Origin: Verrucomicrobia bacterium 12-59-8
GTDB taxonomy: Bacteria > Verrucomicrobiota > Verrucomicrobiae > Verrucomicrobiales > Verrucomicrobiaceae
DNA length: 9,044 bases
Assembly: GCA_002279765.1 (NCBI GenBank)
Contig: NCCR01000054.1
Location: 45,134 to 54,177, forward strand
Direction: 5' to 3'
This document shows, in pieces, positions 1-7,435 of the stretch. Made by a program: the position numbers and the translations under genes. The notes below the pieces were generated by a model. That model was not told where the DNA came from. It saw nothing but the letters and a program-made list of their open reading frames with translations, and did no database searches. Numbering within the stretch: position 1 is the first letter of the stretch; the number at the start of each line of letters is the position of its first letter.

Positions 1-379
1 ACAAAATATGCCAGCAAAGCAAGGTGGTGACGCCAAAGCCGTAAGCATGGACGATCTGGTCGTATTTCAGCCACTGCGGGATGATCCACCAGCTGTAGAG
101 CACCGCCTGATCTCCATTGTAAGGCCAGCCGGAGGGCAGGGGGCACAGGCCTCCAGCCATATGGGCGAAGCCCCACAACGAAAAGCCCCAGAGCAGCGGT
201 GTCGTGAGCCGCACGCGACGATGTACAGCGCCCATGACCCCGATCAGGATGAGCATGACCACGATATAAAAAATGAACTCGCGGTTGCCTTGAATAATGG
301 CCCCCAGGATGGCTGCGAGCATGTAGGCACCATTGAACAAGACGACTGGCAGCAGCTTCGCGGTTGGGGCAGGGGGCAT
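1..379 (-). CDS. Predicted multi-pass membrane protein, DUF2238/YjdF-like (partial, C-terminus off the window)
   Basis: Reading the minus strand from an ATG at 379 gives 126 open codons running off the left edge, so only the N-terminal part is present. The protein is strongly hydrophobic, with likely membrane segments near residues 9-29, 35-52, 60-76 and from about 108. It carries a His-x-x-Gly-Gly motif (H73, G76, G77) and a Tyr-Asp-x-x-x-His-x-x-Gly pattern (Y106, D107, H111, G114). I recall this combination from the DUF2238 family of inner-membrane proteins typified by E. coli YjdF, whose function is unknown. An in-frame TAG at 398-400 bounds the frame; a TTG at 392-394 is the only other possible start, and neither has a clear Shine-Dalgarno. 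The gene is divergent from opgG. The family call is from motif memory and only moderately sure; the coding call is firmer. Confidence 0.62.
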   Translation of the reverse strand, partial: MPPAPTAKLLPVVLFNGAYMLAAILGAIIQGNREFIFYIVVMLILIGVMGAVHRRVRLTTPLLWGFSLWGFAHMAGGLCPLPSGWPYNGDQAVLYSWWIIPQWLKYDQIVHAYGFGVTTLLCWHIL

Positions 380-435
380 ACGGTGACGATGCAACGCCTA
401 GCCGGGCCTTTGGCAAGAGCTTCCTGCTACACCGG

Positions 436-465
436 TTGACTGGCATCCTGTGTGCTGCATCCTAG
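436..465 (+). promoter_or_regulatory. Weak candidate promoter for the opgG-rsgA-pseudouridine synthase run
   Basis: The 98-bp divergent gap (380-477) contains TTGACT at 436-441, which matches the sigma-70 -35 consensus at five of six positions, upstream of opgG. At a 16-18 bp spacing the sequence is CATCCTAG, a poor -10. No Shine-Dalgarno precedes the ATG at 478; the run before it is C-rich. Treat this as a possible -35 only. Confidence 0.25.
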
Positions 466-477
466 CGCACCCCCCGC

Positions 478-1995
478 ATGAAATTCATTCTCCCGTTTGC
501 CGCTCTGGTTCTTTCCGCGTCGCCGAGCCTGGCCCAAATCACCCTGGAATCGGTCAAAGGCTTTGCCGATCTCGAAAAAGTGGCCGCACAACTGGCGCTG
601 CAGCCCTATCAGGCGCCCACACAGCAGCTGGACCCGTTTTTTGAGGGGCTGAAATACGACGGTCACCGTCAGATCCGGTTCCTGCGTGACAAGGCGTTGT
701 TTGCCGAGCAGGGCGATGCGTTTCGTGTCGAGTTCTTCCACCCGGGCTGGATGTTCAAAAAACCCGTCGTCTTTTACGACATCAAGGAGCCGCAGACCGT
801 CAGTGTGCCGTTTGATGGCAGCCAATTCGACTATGGCGATCTCAAGGTGCCTGCAGGAGCGAAGAATCCTGTGGGCTATGCTGGCTTTCGCGTGCTGGCA
901 CCAGACTCCTTGGTGAAGCGTCCTTTCGAGTTCATGGTGTTTATGGGTGCCAGCTACTACCGCGCGGTGACCACGCAGCTTGGTTACGGCATCTCCGCGC
1001 GTGGCGTGGCGGTGAATACGATCGGCGGTGAACCAGAAGAGTTTCCCGACTTCACCCATTTCTGGTTTCAGCAGCCTAAGGTGGGAGACAAGTCGTTCAA
1101 ACTGCTCGCACTGCTCAATGGGCCGAGCATCACCGGCGCGTATGAGTTTGAATCCACGCCCGGAATCAGCACCGAGATGAGGATCAAGGCCACACTGCAT
1201 CTGCGCAAGCCAGTGAAGATGCTGGGTATCGCGCCGTTTTCGAGCATGTTCTGGTTTGGTGAGAACTCGCATCCAAAGCCCTATGATTTCCGGCCCGAGG
1301 TGCATGATTCGGACGGTTTGCAGGTCGAAATCAAGGACGGGCCGTCGATCTGGCGCCCGCTGGATGTCAGCCGGGACCTGCGGTTGAGCATTTTTGAAAC
1401 GGACAAGCTCAAGGGCTTCGGCCTCGCGGAGCGGGACCGTGACTTCAACAACTTCCAGGATCTTGAAGCCAACTACCATCGCCGTCCGGCGGTGTGGGTG
1501 GAGCCGGTGAGCGGATTTGGCAAAGGCGCGGTGACACTTGTCGAACTTTCCAGCGGTGAAGAGACCTGGGACAACATCGTGGCGATGTGGAAACCGGATC
1601 GCCTGCCCGCGACTCCTGCCGAACCGCTCAAAGTCGAGTACAAGCTAAACTGGCTCGATCAACACTACCCTGGTGTGCTGTGCAGGGTCACCAGCACACG
1701 GCGTGGCTTTGTGATGGACTCGGACGATCATCTTTACGTCGTCGATTTTGCCAAAGGTGTGGAGAATGGCGAGACCAAACCCAAGGACTGGACGCCTGAC
1801 ATCGATGTTGTCCTCAGTGCCGGCGAGGGCAAGGTCCTGGACAAGCGCGTGATGCGTAACAACGAGACCGGCGGCTGGCGTGCCTTCTTCAAGCTCGACA
1901 TTCCCGAGACCACCAACCTGCTGGAAATCATGATGGAGCTGAAAGACGGGAAGAAGGTCATTTCCGAACGCTGGATGTATCAATGGCGTCGCTAA
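478..1995 (+). CDS. opgG: Periplasmic glucan biosynthesis protein, OpgG/OpgD (MdoG) family
   Basis: This 505-residue protein belongs to the OpgG/OpgD family, which acts in the periplasm on the beta-1,2-linked backbone of osmoregulated periplasmic glucans; E. coli members are now classed as glycoside hydrolase family GH186. A signal peptide is clear: MKF, a hydrophobic stretch, and a likely cut after Ala19 (SPSLA/Q). Family landmarks follow in the expected order: FFHPG (86-90), FMGASYYRA (154-163), a GISARG block (171-176), RPEVHDSDGL (272-281), IWRPLD (291-296), the RDRDFNNFQDLEANY block (319-333), VWVEP (339-343) and DNIVAMW (365-371). The length is close to the usual 510 or so. No glucosyltransferase partner (opgH/mdoH) is visible in the window. 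The last 13 bases overlap the start of rsgA, suggesting cotranscription. OpgG versus OpgD cannot be settled by eye. Confidence 0.9.
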   Translation: MKFILPFAALVLSASPSLAQITLESVKGFADLEKVAAQLALQPYQAPTQQLDPFFEGLKYDGHRQIRFLRDKALFAEQGDAFRVEFFHPGWMFKKPVVFYDIKEPQTVSVPFDGSQFDYGDLKVPAGAKNPVGYAGFRVLAPDSLVKRPFEFMVFMGASYYRAVTTQLGYGISARGVAVNTIGGEPEEFPDFTHFWFQQPKVGDKSFKLLALLNGPSITGAYEFESTPGISTEMRIKATLHLRKPVKMLGIAPFSSMFWFGENSHPKPYDFRPEVHDSDGLQVEIKDGPSIWRPLDVSRDLRLSIFETDKLKGFGLAERDRDFNNFQDLEANYHRRPAVWVEPVSGFGKGAVTLVELSSGEETWDNIVAMWKPDRLPATPAEPLKVEYKLNWLDQHYPGVLCRVTSTRRGFVMDSDDHLYVVDFAKGVENGETKPKDWTPDIDVVLSAGEGKVLDKRVMRNNETGGWRAFFKLDIPETTNLLEIMMELKDGKKVISERWMYQWRR

Positions 1996-3107
1996 GTCTC
2001 ATCGATCTCGGCTGGAACGACTTCTTCGCGAAGCATTTTGAGCCGTTTCGCGAGCAGGGCTGGAAACCTGCGCGCCTGATCCGCGACAACAAGATCAGCT
2101 ACGGCGCATTGCTCGAAGATGGCACGAACGGCTTCGATGAGTTTGAGGTCATTCTCGGTGGCAAAGTCTATCACGATGCTGAAACCGATGCAGAACTGCC
2201 TGCCGTGGGCGACTGGGTGGCGCTGGAAGTCGGTGGCGAGAACGGCGACAACATCATTCGCGCTCGCCTGCCGCGCCAGACTTGCTTCTCACGCAAAGCG
2301 TCCGGCTTCAGCGCAGAGGAGCAGGTAATCGCCGCGAATGTGAATGCGGTGATCGTCGTCACCGATTCCGGCCCCGACTACAGCCTGCGCCGCATGGAGC
2401 GCTACTTCACGCTCATCGCTCGCAGCGGCGCAAAGGCGGTGGTGCTGGTGAACAAGGCCGACCTCTATCCCGACAAGCAGAATCAGGAGGCCGCTGAGGC
2501 GATCCGCGCGCTGAATGCCGATGCCGACGTGCATGTGACCAGCGTCAAAAAGCGCAAGGGGCTCAAAGTGCTGAAAGACTATCTCAAGCGCGGTCAGAGC
2601 GTGGCCGTGATCGGCTCCAGCGGCGTCGGCAAGTCCGCGTTCGTCAATCTGCTGCTCGGTGAGGACTGGCAGTGGGTGGATGACGTGAATGAAGTCACCG
2701 GCAAAGGCAGGCACACCACCACCGCGCGTGAACTGCTTGTGCTCGACAAGGGCGGCATCCTTATCGACAACCCCGGCATCAAAGAGGTGCAGATGTGGAC
2801 GAATGAAACCACGCTGCGCGAACGCTTTGCCGACATCGAGGCACTCGCCGGGCAGTGCAAATACCATGACTGCAAGCACGGCACCGACGCTGGCTGCGCC
2901 ATCCGCACCGCCGTGGAGGCCGGAACCCTGGATGCCGAGCGCTACGAAGGCTATCTGAAGCTGGAGGACGAGATCTCCAAGCTGCGTAAACAACGCAAGA
3001 AGCGCCAGATGACCGTCGAACGCCGCAATAAACGCGATCACAAAATCAAGGCGCGCAATCGTGTCGATCGTGAGGATATCGAGCGCGATTTAAAGCCCCG
3101 CAATTAA
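1983..3107 (+). CDS. rsgA: Small ribosomal subunit biogenesis GTPase RsgA (YjeQ)
   Basis: The 374-residue product is a circularly permuted GTPase that helps late maturation of the 30S ribosomal subunit in the cytoplasm. The permutation is visible: the G4 motif NKAD (157-160) comes before the P-loop GSSGVGKS (211-218), the G2 region GKGRHTTT (240-247) and G3 DNPG (262-265). An OB-fold-like N-terminal region (about 28-100) precedes the G domain. After it lies the zinc-binding C-x4-C-x-H-x5-C pattern (C292, C297, H299, C305), spaced as in known RsgA. The C-terminal tail from about residue 333 is very basic, fitting rRNA contact. The N-terminus (DLGWNDFFAKHF) resembles the longer RsgA subgroup. 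The ATG lies inside the end of opgG (13-bp overlap) and no later start keeps the conserved N-terminus, so translational coupling is likely. Confidence 0.95.
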   Translation: MASLSLIDLGWNDFFAKHFEPFREQGWKPARLIRDNKISYGALLEDGTNGFDEFEVILGGKVYHDAETDAELPAVGDWVALEVGGENGDNIIRARLPRQTCFSRKASGFSAEEQVIAANVNAVIVVTDSGPDYSLRRMERYFTLIARSGAKAVVLVNKADLYPDKQNQEAAEAIRALNADADVHVTSVKKRKGLKVLKDYLKRGQSVAVIGSSGVGKSAFVNLLLGEDWQWVDDVNEVTGKGRHTTTARELLVLDKGGILIDNPGIKEVQMWTNETTLRERFADIEALAGQCKYHDCKHGTDAGCAIRTAVEAGTLDAERYEGYLKLEDEISKLRKQRKKRQMTVERRNKRDHKIKARNRVDREDIERDLKPRN

Positions 3108-3115
3108 TCTGCAAC

Positions 3116-3874
3116 ATGCCTCCCCAGCCCCCTCCCACCCGCACCGGCCTCGCCCGCGCCATGTCAAAGCTCGGCTTCTGCTCGCGCAGCCGTGCCACTG
3201 AGTTAATTCGCATGGGCAAGGTGAAGGTGAACCTCGTCGTGCGGAAGAATCCGGAGTTTCCTGTGATCCTCAAAAAAGACGTCATCATCATGGACGACGT
3301 CAGCATCAATCAGGCACCGCGTCTCTACGTCATGCTCAACAAGCCGCGTGGTCTCGTCACTAGCGCTTCGGACGAACTCGGTCGCGAGACGGTGTTCTCC
3401 TGCTTTGAAAATTCCAAGCTCCCACATCTCGCGCCGGTGGGCCGGCTCGACAAAGCCAGCGAAGGCATGCTGCTCTTCACCAATGACAACGTCTGGGCCG
3501 ACACCATCACCAATCCCGATACGCATCTCGACAAAACATACCACGTTCAAATCAGCGGCACCCTGGATGAGAAGCGCCTGGCTCTGATCAGGCAAGGAGT
3601 CGTTGACGAGGAGCACGGCGATCACCTCTCCGCCAAAGTCATCAAGATCCTCCGCTCTGGCGAAAAGAACATCTGGCTGGAAGTCGTCCTCGATGAAGGC
3701 CGCAACCGCCACATCCGCCGCCTGCTCGAAGCCTTCAATATCGAAGTCCTCCGCCTCGTCCGCGTAAAAATAGGCATGCTCGTGCTGGGAAACCTGCAAA
3801 AAGGCCAGTGGCGTGAGCTGACGAAGTACGAAGTCCTGAAGTCACGTGAGCCACAGGAACTGCGGCCGGACTGA
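3116..3874 (+). CDS. rRNA pseudouridine synthase, RsuA/RluB/E/F family, with S4 domain
   Basis: The 252-residue protein converts a specific uridine in rRNA to pseudouridine. Residues about 10-56 form an S4 RNA-binding domain (GLARAMSKLGFCSRSRA followed by ELIRMGKVKVN). The catalytic domain follows: the YVMLNKPRGLVTS entry strand (71-83), the catalytic motif GRLDKASEGMLLFTND with Asp112 as expected nucleophile, KTYHV (141-145) and EGRNRHIRRLLEAF (194-207), which resembles the RluB/E/F branch more than RsuA. Which uridine is modified cannot be told from sequence alone, so I give no symbol. Where the family usually has a short hydrophobic or acidic residue pair after GRLD, this one has Lys-Ala. 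The start at 3116 is 8 nt after the rsgA stop, and the next ATG would cut into the S4 domain. With rsgA it makes a ribosome-maturation pair; the gene is convergent with the M19 peptidase, 29 bp away. Confidence 0.9.
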   Translation: MPPQPPPTRTGLARAMSKLGFCSRSRATELIRMGKVKVNLVVRKNPEFPVILKKDVIIMDDVSINQAPRLYVMLNKPRGLVTSASDELGRETVFSCFENSKLPHLAPVGRLDKASEGMLLFTNDNVWADTITNPDTHLDKTYHVQISGTLDEKRLALIRQGVVDEEHGDHLSAKVIKILRSGEKNIWLEVVLDEGRNRHIRRLLEAFNIEVLRLVRVKIGMLVLGNLQKGQWRELTKYEVLKSREPQELRPD

Positions 3875-3903
3875 AGGGCGCAAAGCGGAGCGGGCTGAGT
3901 AAA

Positions 3904-4980
3904 TCACTCCGCCCAGGCTTCACGCAGCAGGCGCAGATAGTTGCCATGCATGATGTTGGCGATGTCCTCATCTTTATAGCCGCGCTTTTTGAGCATGGCG
4001 GGAATGCGGGAAAGATCGGCGATGGTGTCGAGATCCTCTGGCGTCTGCTCGGTGCCGTAGCCGCCGTCGAGGTCAGTGCCGATGCCGCTGTGCAGGGCGT
4101 TTCCAGCGAGCTGGCAGACGTGGTCGATGTGGTCGCAGATGACTTCGAGCTTGAGGCCGGCTTCCTTTGGCGTGGTCTTGCCACGAATCCAGCCAGGGGT
4201 CATCATCCAGGCATCAAGCGCAGCGCCGACGACGCCACCGCGTTCGATGAGGGCTTTGAGCTGATCGTCGGAGAACTGGCGGGGATCAGGGACGAGAGCA
4301 CGGCAGTTGCTGTGGCTGGCCCAGACGGTGCCTTGATGGATGTCGAGCGCCTGCCAGAAGCATTCGTCACTGAGATGTGTGACATCGAGGATCATGCCCA
4401 GACGGTCCATTTCCTTGATCAGCACTTTGCCAGCGGCGGGCAGGGGCCCGACCTGATCGTGACCTAGCGCGTAACGGCAGACGCCGTAGTGTGCGGGGCC
4501 CATGGCGCGCAGGCCCTGCTCCCAGGCGCGTTCGAGATGGCCGACGGTGCGGATGGAGTCGGCACCTTCGAGGCTGAGGATGTAGCCGATGGCTTTTTCG
4601 TCATCGGGAATCGCGGTGTTGTTCCAAAGCGCCACCATTTCGTCGAGCTCGCGCAGATTGGTGATCTGTCGCATCTCGCCAACTTCCTCCATGGCACGAT
4701 ACCATGAGAGCTGCCCCTGGGTTTCCGCCCAGGCCTGCTCTGCGGTCATCCAGCCAGCGATGGGGGATGGACCTGGCATGCAACCCGCGAGCTGAGTGGC
4801 GACGCAGATGCCGACCCTGCCACGCCGCATGTCGGGGAAGGCGGTGGTGCCGCAGGCACGGCCTTTGCCGGTCATGCCCGCCTCACGACGGCGGATCTCC
4901 TGTACGGGGAGGCGCAGGTCGCGATTGAAGCCGCCGAGGGCGTTGAGGCTGAGATCAAGGTGAGCGTCGAAGGTGAGCAT
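3904..4980 (-). CDS. Membrane dipeptidase-type metallopeptidase, peptidase family M19
   Basis: The 358-residue product belongs to the M19 (renal dipeptidase) family of dinuclear-zinc enzymes, which cleave dipeptides, often with a D- or dehydro-residue at the C-terminal side. All expected zinc ligands are visible: H7 and D9 in DAHLDL, E138 in SLEGAD, H202 in DVTHLSD and H223 in ASHSNCRAL. The 21-residue spacing of the last two equals that in the mammalian enzyme. Further family marks are GTDLDG (301-306) and GNYLRLL (346-352). There is no signal peptide, so it is predicted cytoplasmic. I chose the ATG at 4980, which puts the zinc motif right at the N-terminus as usual; an in-frame TTG at 4995 would add five residues, and neither has a Shine-Dalgarno. 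It lies 50 bp downstream of the response regulator on the same strand, so it may be a distal gene of that operon. The substrate is unknown. Confidence 0.9.
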   Translation of the reverse strand: MLTFDAHLDLSLNALGGFNRDLRLPVQEIRRREAGMTGKGRACGTTAFPDMRRGRVGICVATQLAGCMPGPSPIAGWMTAEQAWAETQGQLSWYRAMEEVGEMRQITNLRELDEMVALWNNTAIPDDEKAIGYILSLEGADSIRTVGHLERAWEQGLRAMGPAHYGVCRYALGHDQVGPLPAAGKVLIKEMDRLGMILDVTHLSDECFWQALDIHQGTVWASHSNCRALVPDPRQFSDDQLKALIERGGVVGAALDAWMMTPGWIRGKTTPKEAGLKLEVICDHIDHVCQLAGNALHSGIGTDLDGGYGTEQTPEDLDTIADLSRIPAMLKKRGYKDEDIANIMHGNYLRLLREAWAE

Positions 4981-4986
4981 GGGAGA

Positions 4987-5036
4987 GAATGACAAACGTG
5001 AGCGTCATTCTACGCAGACGCAATCACATGTCATTC
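4987..5036 (-). repeat. Inverted repeat GAATGAC-N10-GTCATTC plus a third GTCATTC copy, between response regulator and peptidase genes
   Basis: GAATGAC (4987-4993) and GTCATTC (5004-5010) form a perfect 7-bp inverted repeat with a 10-bp spacer, and GTCATTC recurs at 5030-5036 across the stop codon of the regulator gene. In the minus-strand transcript this is a 7-bp hairpin starting 20 nt after the regulator stop and ending 6 nt before the peptidase ATG. No T-tract follows, so it is not a good intrinsic terminator. It could be a protein-binding site, an RNA hairpin setting peptidase expression, or an attenuating structure. Confidence 0.5.
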
Positions 5037-5714
5037 AAAGCGATAGCCCGCTCCATGCACTGTGCGAATGATTCGCGGCTGGGCCGGATCTTTTTCGATG
5101 CGTTTGCGGAGTTGCGAGATGTGCTGATCCAGCGCACGGCTTTCTGGGAAGTAATCCACGCCCCAGACTTCGTCCGCGAGGGTGTTGCGGTCAATGACCT
5201 TGCCCCGGCGCTCATAGAGCAGCCGCAGCACTTTGACATCGCGCGGACTGAGGGCGAGTTCGATCTTGTCACGGTAGGCGCGCAGTTCCGTGGGGACGAT
5301 GCGCAGATCATCCATGGTGAAATCATCATCCGTCCTGCCGCCGCCACGTGATGCCGTGCGGCGCAGAATGGCGCGGATACGGGCGATGATCTCCTTCACG
5401 CCGAAGGGCTTGGTCATGTAATCATCGGCGCCGAGTTCGAGGCCGAGGACCGTGTCGATTTCCTCGGCTTTGGCGGTGAGAAAGAGGATGGGAACTTTTT
5501 CATCCTGACGGCGGATCTGCTTGCAGACCTCATAACCGTTGAGGCCGGGCATCATGACATCCAGGCAGACAAAGTCGGGATTTTCAGCGCGGAAAAAATC
5601 CACCGCCTGCAGGCCGTCGCTGGCAGGGATGACTTCGTAGCCTTCCATGGTGAGCACTTCGCGCAGGGCATCGCGCGTGTGGTCGTCGTCTTCGGCGATG
5701 AGTATTTTGGTCAT
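5031..5714 (-). CDS. Two-component response regulator, OmpR/PhoB family
   Basis: The 227-residue protein is a complete OmpR-family transcription factor. The receiver domain (1-120) has the acidic cluster E8-D9-D10, phospho-acceptor Asp52 (CLDVMMPG), Thr80 (FLTAK) and Lys102 (YMTKPFG), with all key residues intact. A linker with a Gly-rich, acidic stretch (about 122-132) leads to a winged-helix DNA-binding domain (about 135-227) with LSPRDVKVLRLLYERRGKV, the recognition-helix region RALDQHISQLRKRIE and the closing RTVHGAGYRFE. The ATG at 5714 overlaps the TGA of the kinase gene by 4 bp (ATGA), so the two are surely co-translated partners. The family binds tandem direct repeats; a matching three-repeat array lies at 7623-7651 upstream of the kinase. 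PhoB-like in architecture, but the signal is not identifiable from sequence. Confidence 0.95.
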   Translation of the reverse strand: MTKILIAEDDDHTRDALREVLTMEGYEVIPASDGLQAVDFFRAENPDFVCLDVMMPGLNGYEVCKQIRRQDEKVPILFLTAKAEEIDTVLGLELGADDYMTKPFGVKEIIARIRAILRRTASRGGGRTDDDFTMDDLRIVPTELRAYRDKIELALSPRDVKVLRLLYERRGKVIDRNTLADEVWGVDYFPESRALDQHISQLRKRIEKDPAQPRIIRTVHGAGYRFE

Positions 5715-7390
5715 GACTGGTTGGGGAGGGTGAGAATGAAACGTGCGCCGTCGCGGTAATTAGGACACACCGTGAGCGAACCGCCATGCAATTGTGCCAG
5801 CTCACGCGAGATGGTCAATCCGATGCCAGTTCCACTGACGCCTTCGGCGAGGTCGGAGCGGAGGCGTTCAAAGGGCTCGAAAACCGTGCGGCGCTTGCCG
5901 GACGGGATGCCGGGGCCGCGATCCTCCACAATGATGCGGGTGTTGCGCTCGTCATGCTCCGTGCGGATGGCGATCCACTTGCCGGCGTTGGCGTATTTAT
6001 CGACGTTGGAAATGAGATTGCCGAGAATCTGTTCGATGGCGTCTGGGTCGGCCATGATGATCTCCGGCCCATGCAGGGTGGAGACGATTTCAAAGCCCTT
6101 GTTTTCGAGCAGCGGCTTCCAGAATTCGGCAATGCGCGAAACGTTTTGATCCAGTGCGATCGGCTTGGGCTGGATGGTGAGCTTGTCACGCTGCTGACGG
6201 GCGTAGTTGAGTACGTTTTGGATCAAGCGGTCAAGGCGGCACGTTTCAGCCTCCACGACTCCGAGCTGGCGTTTGGCGATGGTATCTCCCTGTGACTCCG
6301 CGCGATGCGCCGCCATTTCAGCGTAGAGGCGGATGTTGGTCAGCGGCGTCTTCAACTCATGCGAGATCTGATTGACGAAAGTCACGCGCTGCTGCGCCAC
6401 GCGGATTTCACTGGCGCTTTCGTGGAAATAGAGCCAGCCGACCACAAAGACGAGCATGATGCCGGAACTGACGCCGAGCAGGATCGGGAAGAGGTAGGGT
6501 TTTGGAAATTCCTCATTCGCTGGCGTGTAGGCCATCTCCCACTGTGAGAGCGGTTCCGAACAGGCGCGGTGCGCCGCCGGAGGGCGCTCAGAACCGGGCA
6601 GTTTCTTGCCCCATTCGTGCAGGGGGATGCCCTTGACCGTGGTTAGCATCATGCGACCGGGAGGGATCGCCAGCCCTGGTTGCGGCAGGCGCTGAAACAA
6701 GGAGTTCATCAGCATCTGGGGGTTCATCAGCGCGCAGCTCAGACTGCCGTTGGCAAAACGATGCCAGTAGATGAAAACGGAATCGCCCACATGCCAGCCG
6801 CTCCAGCTCAAGGGTGTCTCAGACAGGACCGGCCGGTCGTCAATGTGGTAGCCGAACAGCTTGATGTAGGTCATCCACTGCGAGGAACGCTGCTGAATTG
6901 CTGAAAGCCTGCCTGGGATATAAACACGCTGAAACGGCGGGCCGCCATCCTCTAGGACGGAAACAAATGGCGGCATGCTGTCGGGGTTCCGTGTGGATTC
7001 CAGAATGGATTTGATGCGGTCTTTGGCATTGAAGATCGGCCCCGGCTGGTATCCAGCCCTGCCCTCGAATGACTCAATGGGCGCGGTTTCACCTTCTCCG
7101 TCCGCAGACCAGGTCTGAGCGATCCAGGGGTGCGTGGCCAGCCGCTGGGACATCAGACGGGCTGAGCCGATGCTTTGCGCGCCCCAGGAGTCGAGCCTGT
7201 CCGTAAGCTGCCGCATGTCATGCAGAAGGTGCTGATCCGATGAGCTAAGGCGCTCAGCTAGAATGGCCTGCATGGAGGCGTCGGTGCGCTTTTCCGCATC
7301 TCGAATGAGATAGGTTCCCAGCCACGCCAGCAGAGCCAGTGGCAAAATCACCAGAATGATGAACAGGATCGTGGAGCGGCGTTGAAGCAT
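5711..7390 (-). CDS. Membrane sensor histidine kinase, partner of the OmpR-family regulator
   Basis: The 559-residue kinase has a membrane segment at about 8-29, a large extracytoplasmic region (about 30-298) that I do not recognise, and a second membrane segment at about 299-322. The catalytic core has HisKA with phospho-acceptor His344 (FVNQISHELKTPLTNIRL), then the HATPase_c N box (QILGNLISNVDKYA, N462), the G1 box VEDRGPGIP (488-496), an F box (VFEPFERL) and the G2 box GTGIGL (520-525). All residues needed for autophosphorylation are present. The linker between the second membrane segment and HisKA is only about 20 residues, so there is no HAMP domain. The sensor region is rich in Pro and Trp and lacks an evident Cache or PAS signature. 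The ATG at 7390 sits 1 nt from an 8-bp inverted repeat; no Shine-Dalgarno is seen. It overlaps the regulator gene by 4 bp. Confidence 0.95.
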   Translation of the reverse strand: MLQRRSTILFIILVILPLALLAWLGTYLIRDAEKRTDASMQAILAERLSSSDQHLLHDMRQLTDRLDSWGAQSIGSARLMSQRLATHPWIAQTWSADGEGETAPIESFEGRAGYQPGPIFNAKDRIKSILESTRNPDSMPPFVSVLEDGGPPFQRVYIPGRLSAIQQRSSQWMTYIKLFGYHIDDRPVLSETPLSWSGWHVGDSVFIYWHRFANGSLSCALMNPQMLMNSLFQRLPQPGLAIPPGRMMLTTVKGIPLHEWGKKLPGSERPPAAHRACSEPLSQWEMAYTPANEEFPKPYLFPILLGVSSGIMLVFVVGWLYFHESASEIRVAQQRVTFVNQISHELKTPLTNIRLYAEMAAHRAESQGDTIAKRQLGVVEAETCRLDRLIQNVLNYARQQRDKLTIQPKPIALDQNVSRIAEFWKPLLENKGFEIVSTLHGPEIIMADPDAIEQILGNLISNVDKYANAGKWIAIRTEHDERNTRIIVEDRGPGIPSGKRRTVFEPFERLRSDLAEGVSGTGIGLTISRELAQLHGGSLTVCPNYRDGARFILTLPNQS

Positions 7391-7391
7391 G

Positions 7392-7417
7392 CGCGAGGCG
7401 TATAATTTAGCCTCGCG
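7392..7417 (-). repeat. Perfect 8-bp inverted repeat next to the histidine kinase start codon
   Basis: CGCGAGGC (7392-7399) and GCCTCGCG (7410-7417) are perfect inverted copies around an AT-only-like 10-bp spacer (7400-7409). In the kinase mRNA this is an 8-bp GC-rich hairpin whose 3' base is 1 nt from the AUG at 7390. It may block ribosome access or serve as a DNA operator for autoregulation. It is not a terminator: no T-tract follows. Confidence 0.6.
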
Positions 7418-7435
7418 ATTTATTTGGTCATCTAA

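Noticed and set aside
8..439. Plus-strand open frame of 143 codons at the left edge
   Set aside because: It is antisense to the membrane-protein gene, whose minus-strand frame has membrane segments and conserved His/Gly motifs; the plus frame is Gln/His/Asp-rich low-sense sequence.
427..1479. Minus-strand open frame of 350 codons
   Set aside because: It lies fully across opgG, which has a signal peptide and all family motifs; the antisense frame is His/Arg/Leu-rich shadow typical of GC-rich coding DNA.
2289..3041. Minus-strand open frame of 250 codons inside rsgA
   Set aside because: Shadow of rsgA, whose GTPase and zinc motifs are intact on the plus strand.
3203..3799. Minus-strand open frame of 198 codons inside the pseudouridine synthase
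   Set aside because: Acidic antisense shadow of a gene with clear S4 and catalytic motifs.
3875..3903. Possible shared terminator between the convergent synthase and peptidase genes
   Set aside because: No stem of useful length or T-tract is visible in these 29 bases.
7401..7406. Perfect TATAAT on the plus strand
   Set aside because: No -35 at suitable spacing and no plus-strand gene downstream; it is the AT-rich loop of the inverted repeat before the kinase.
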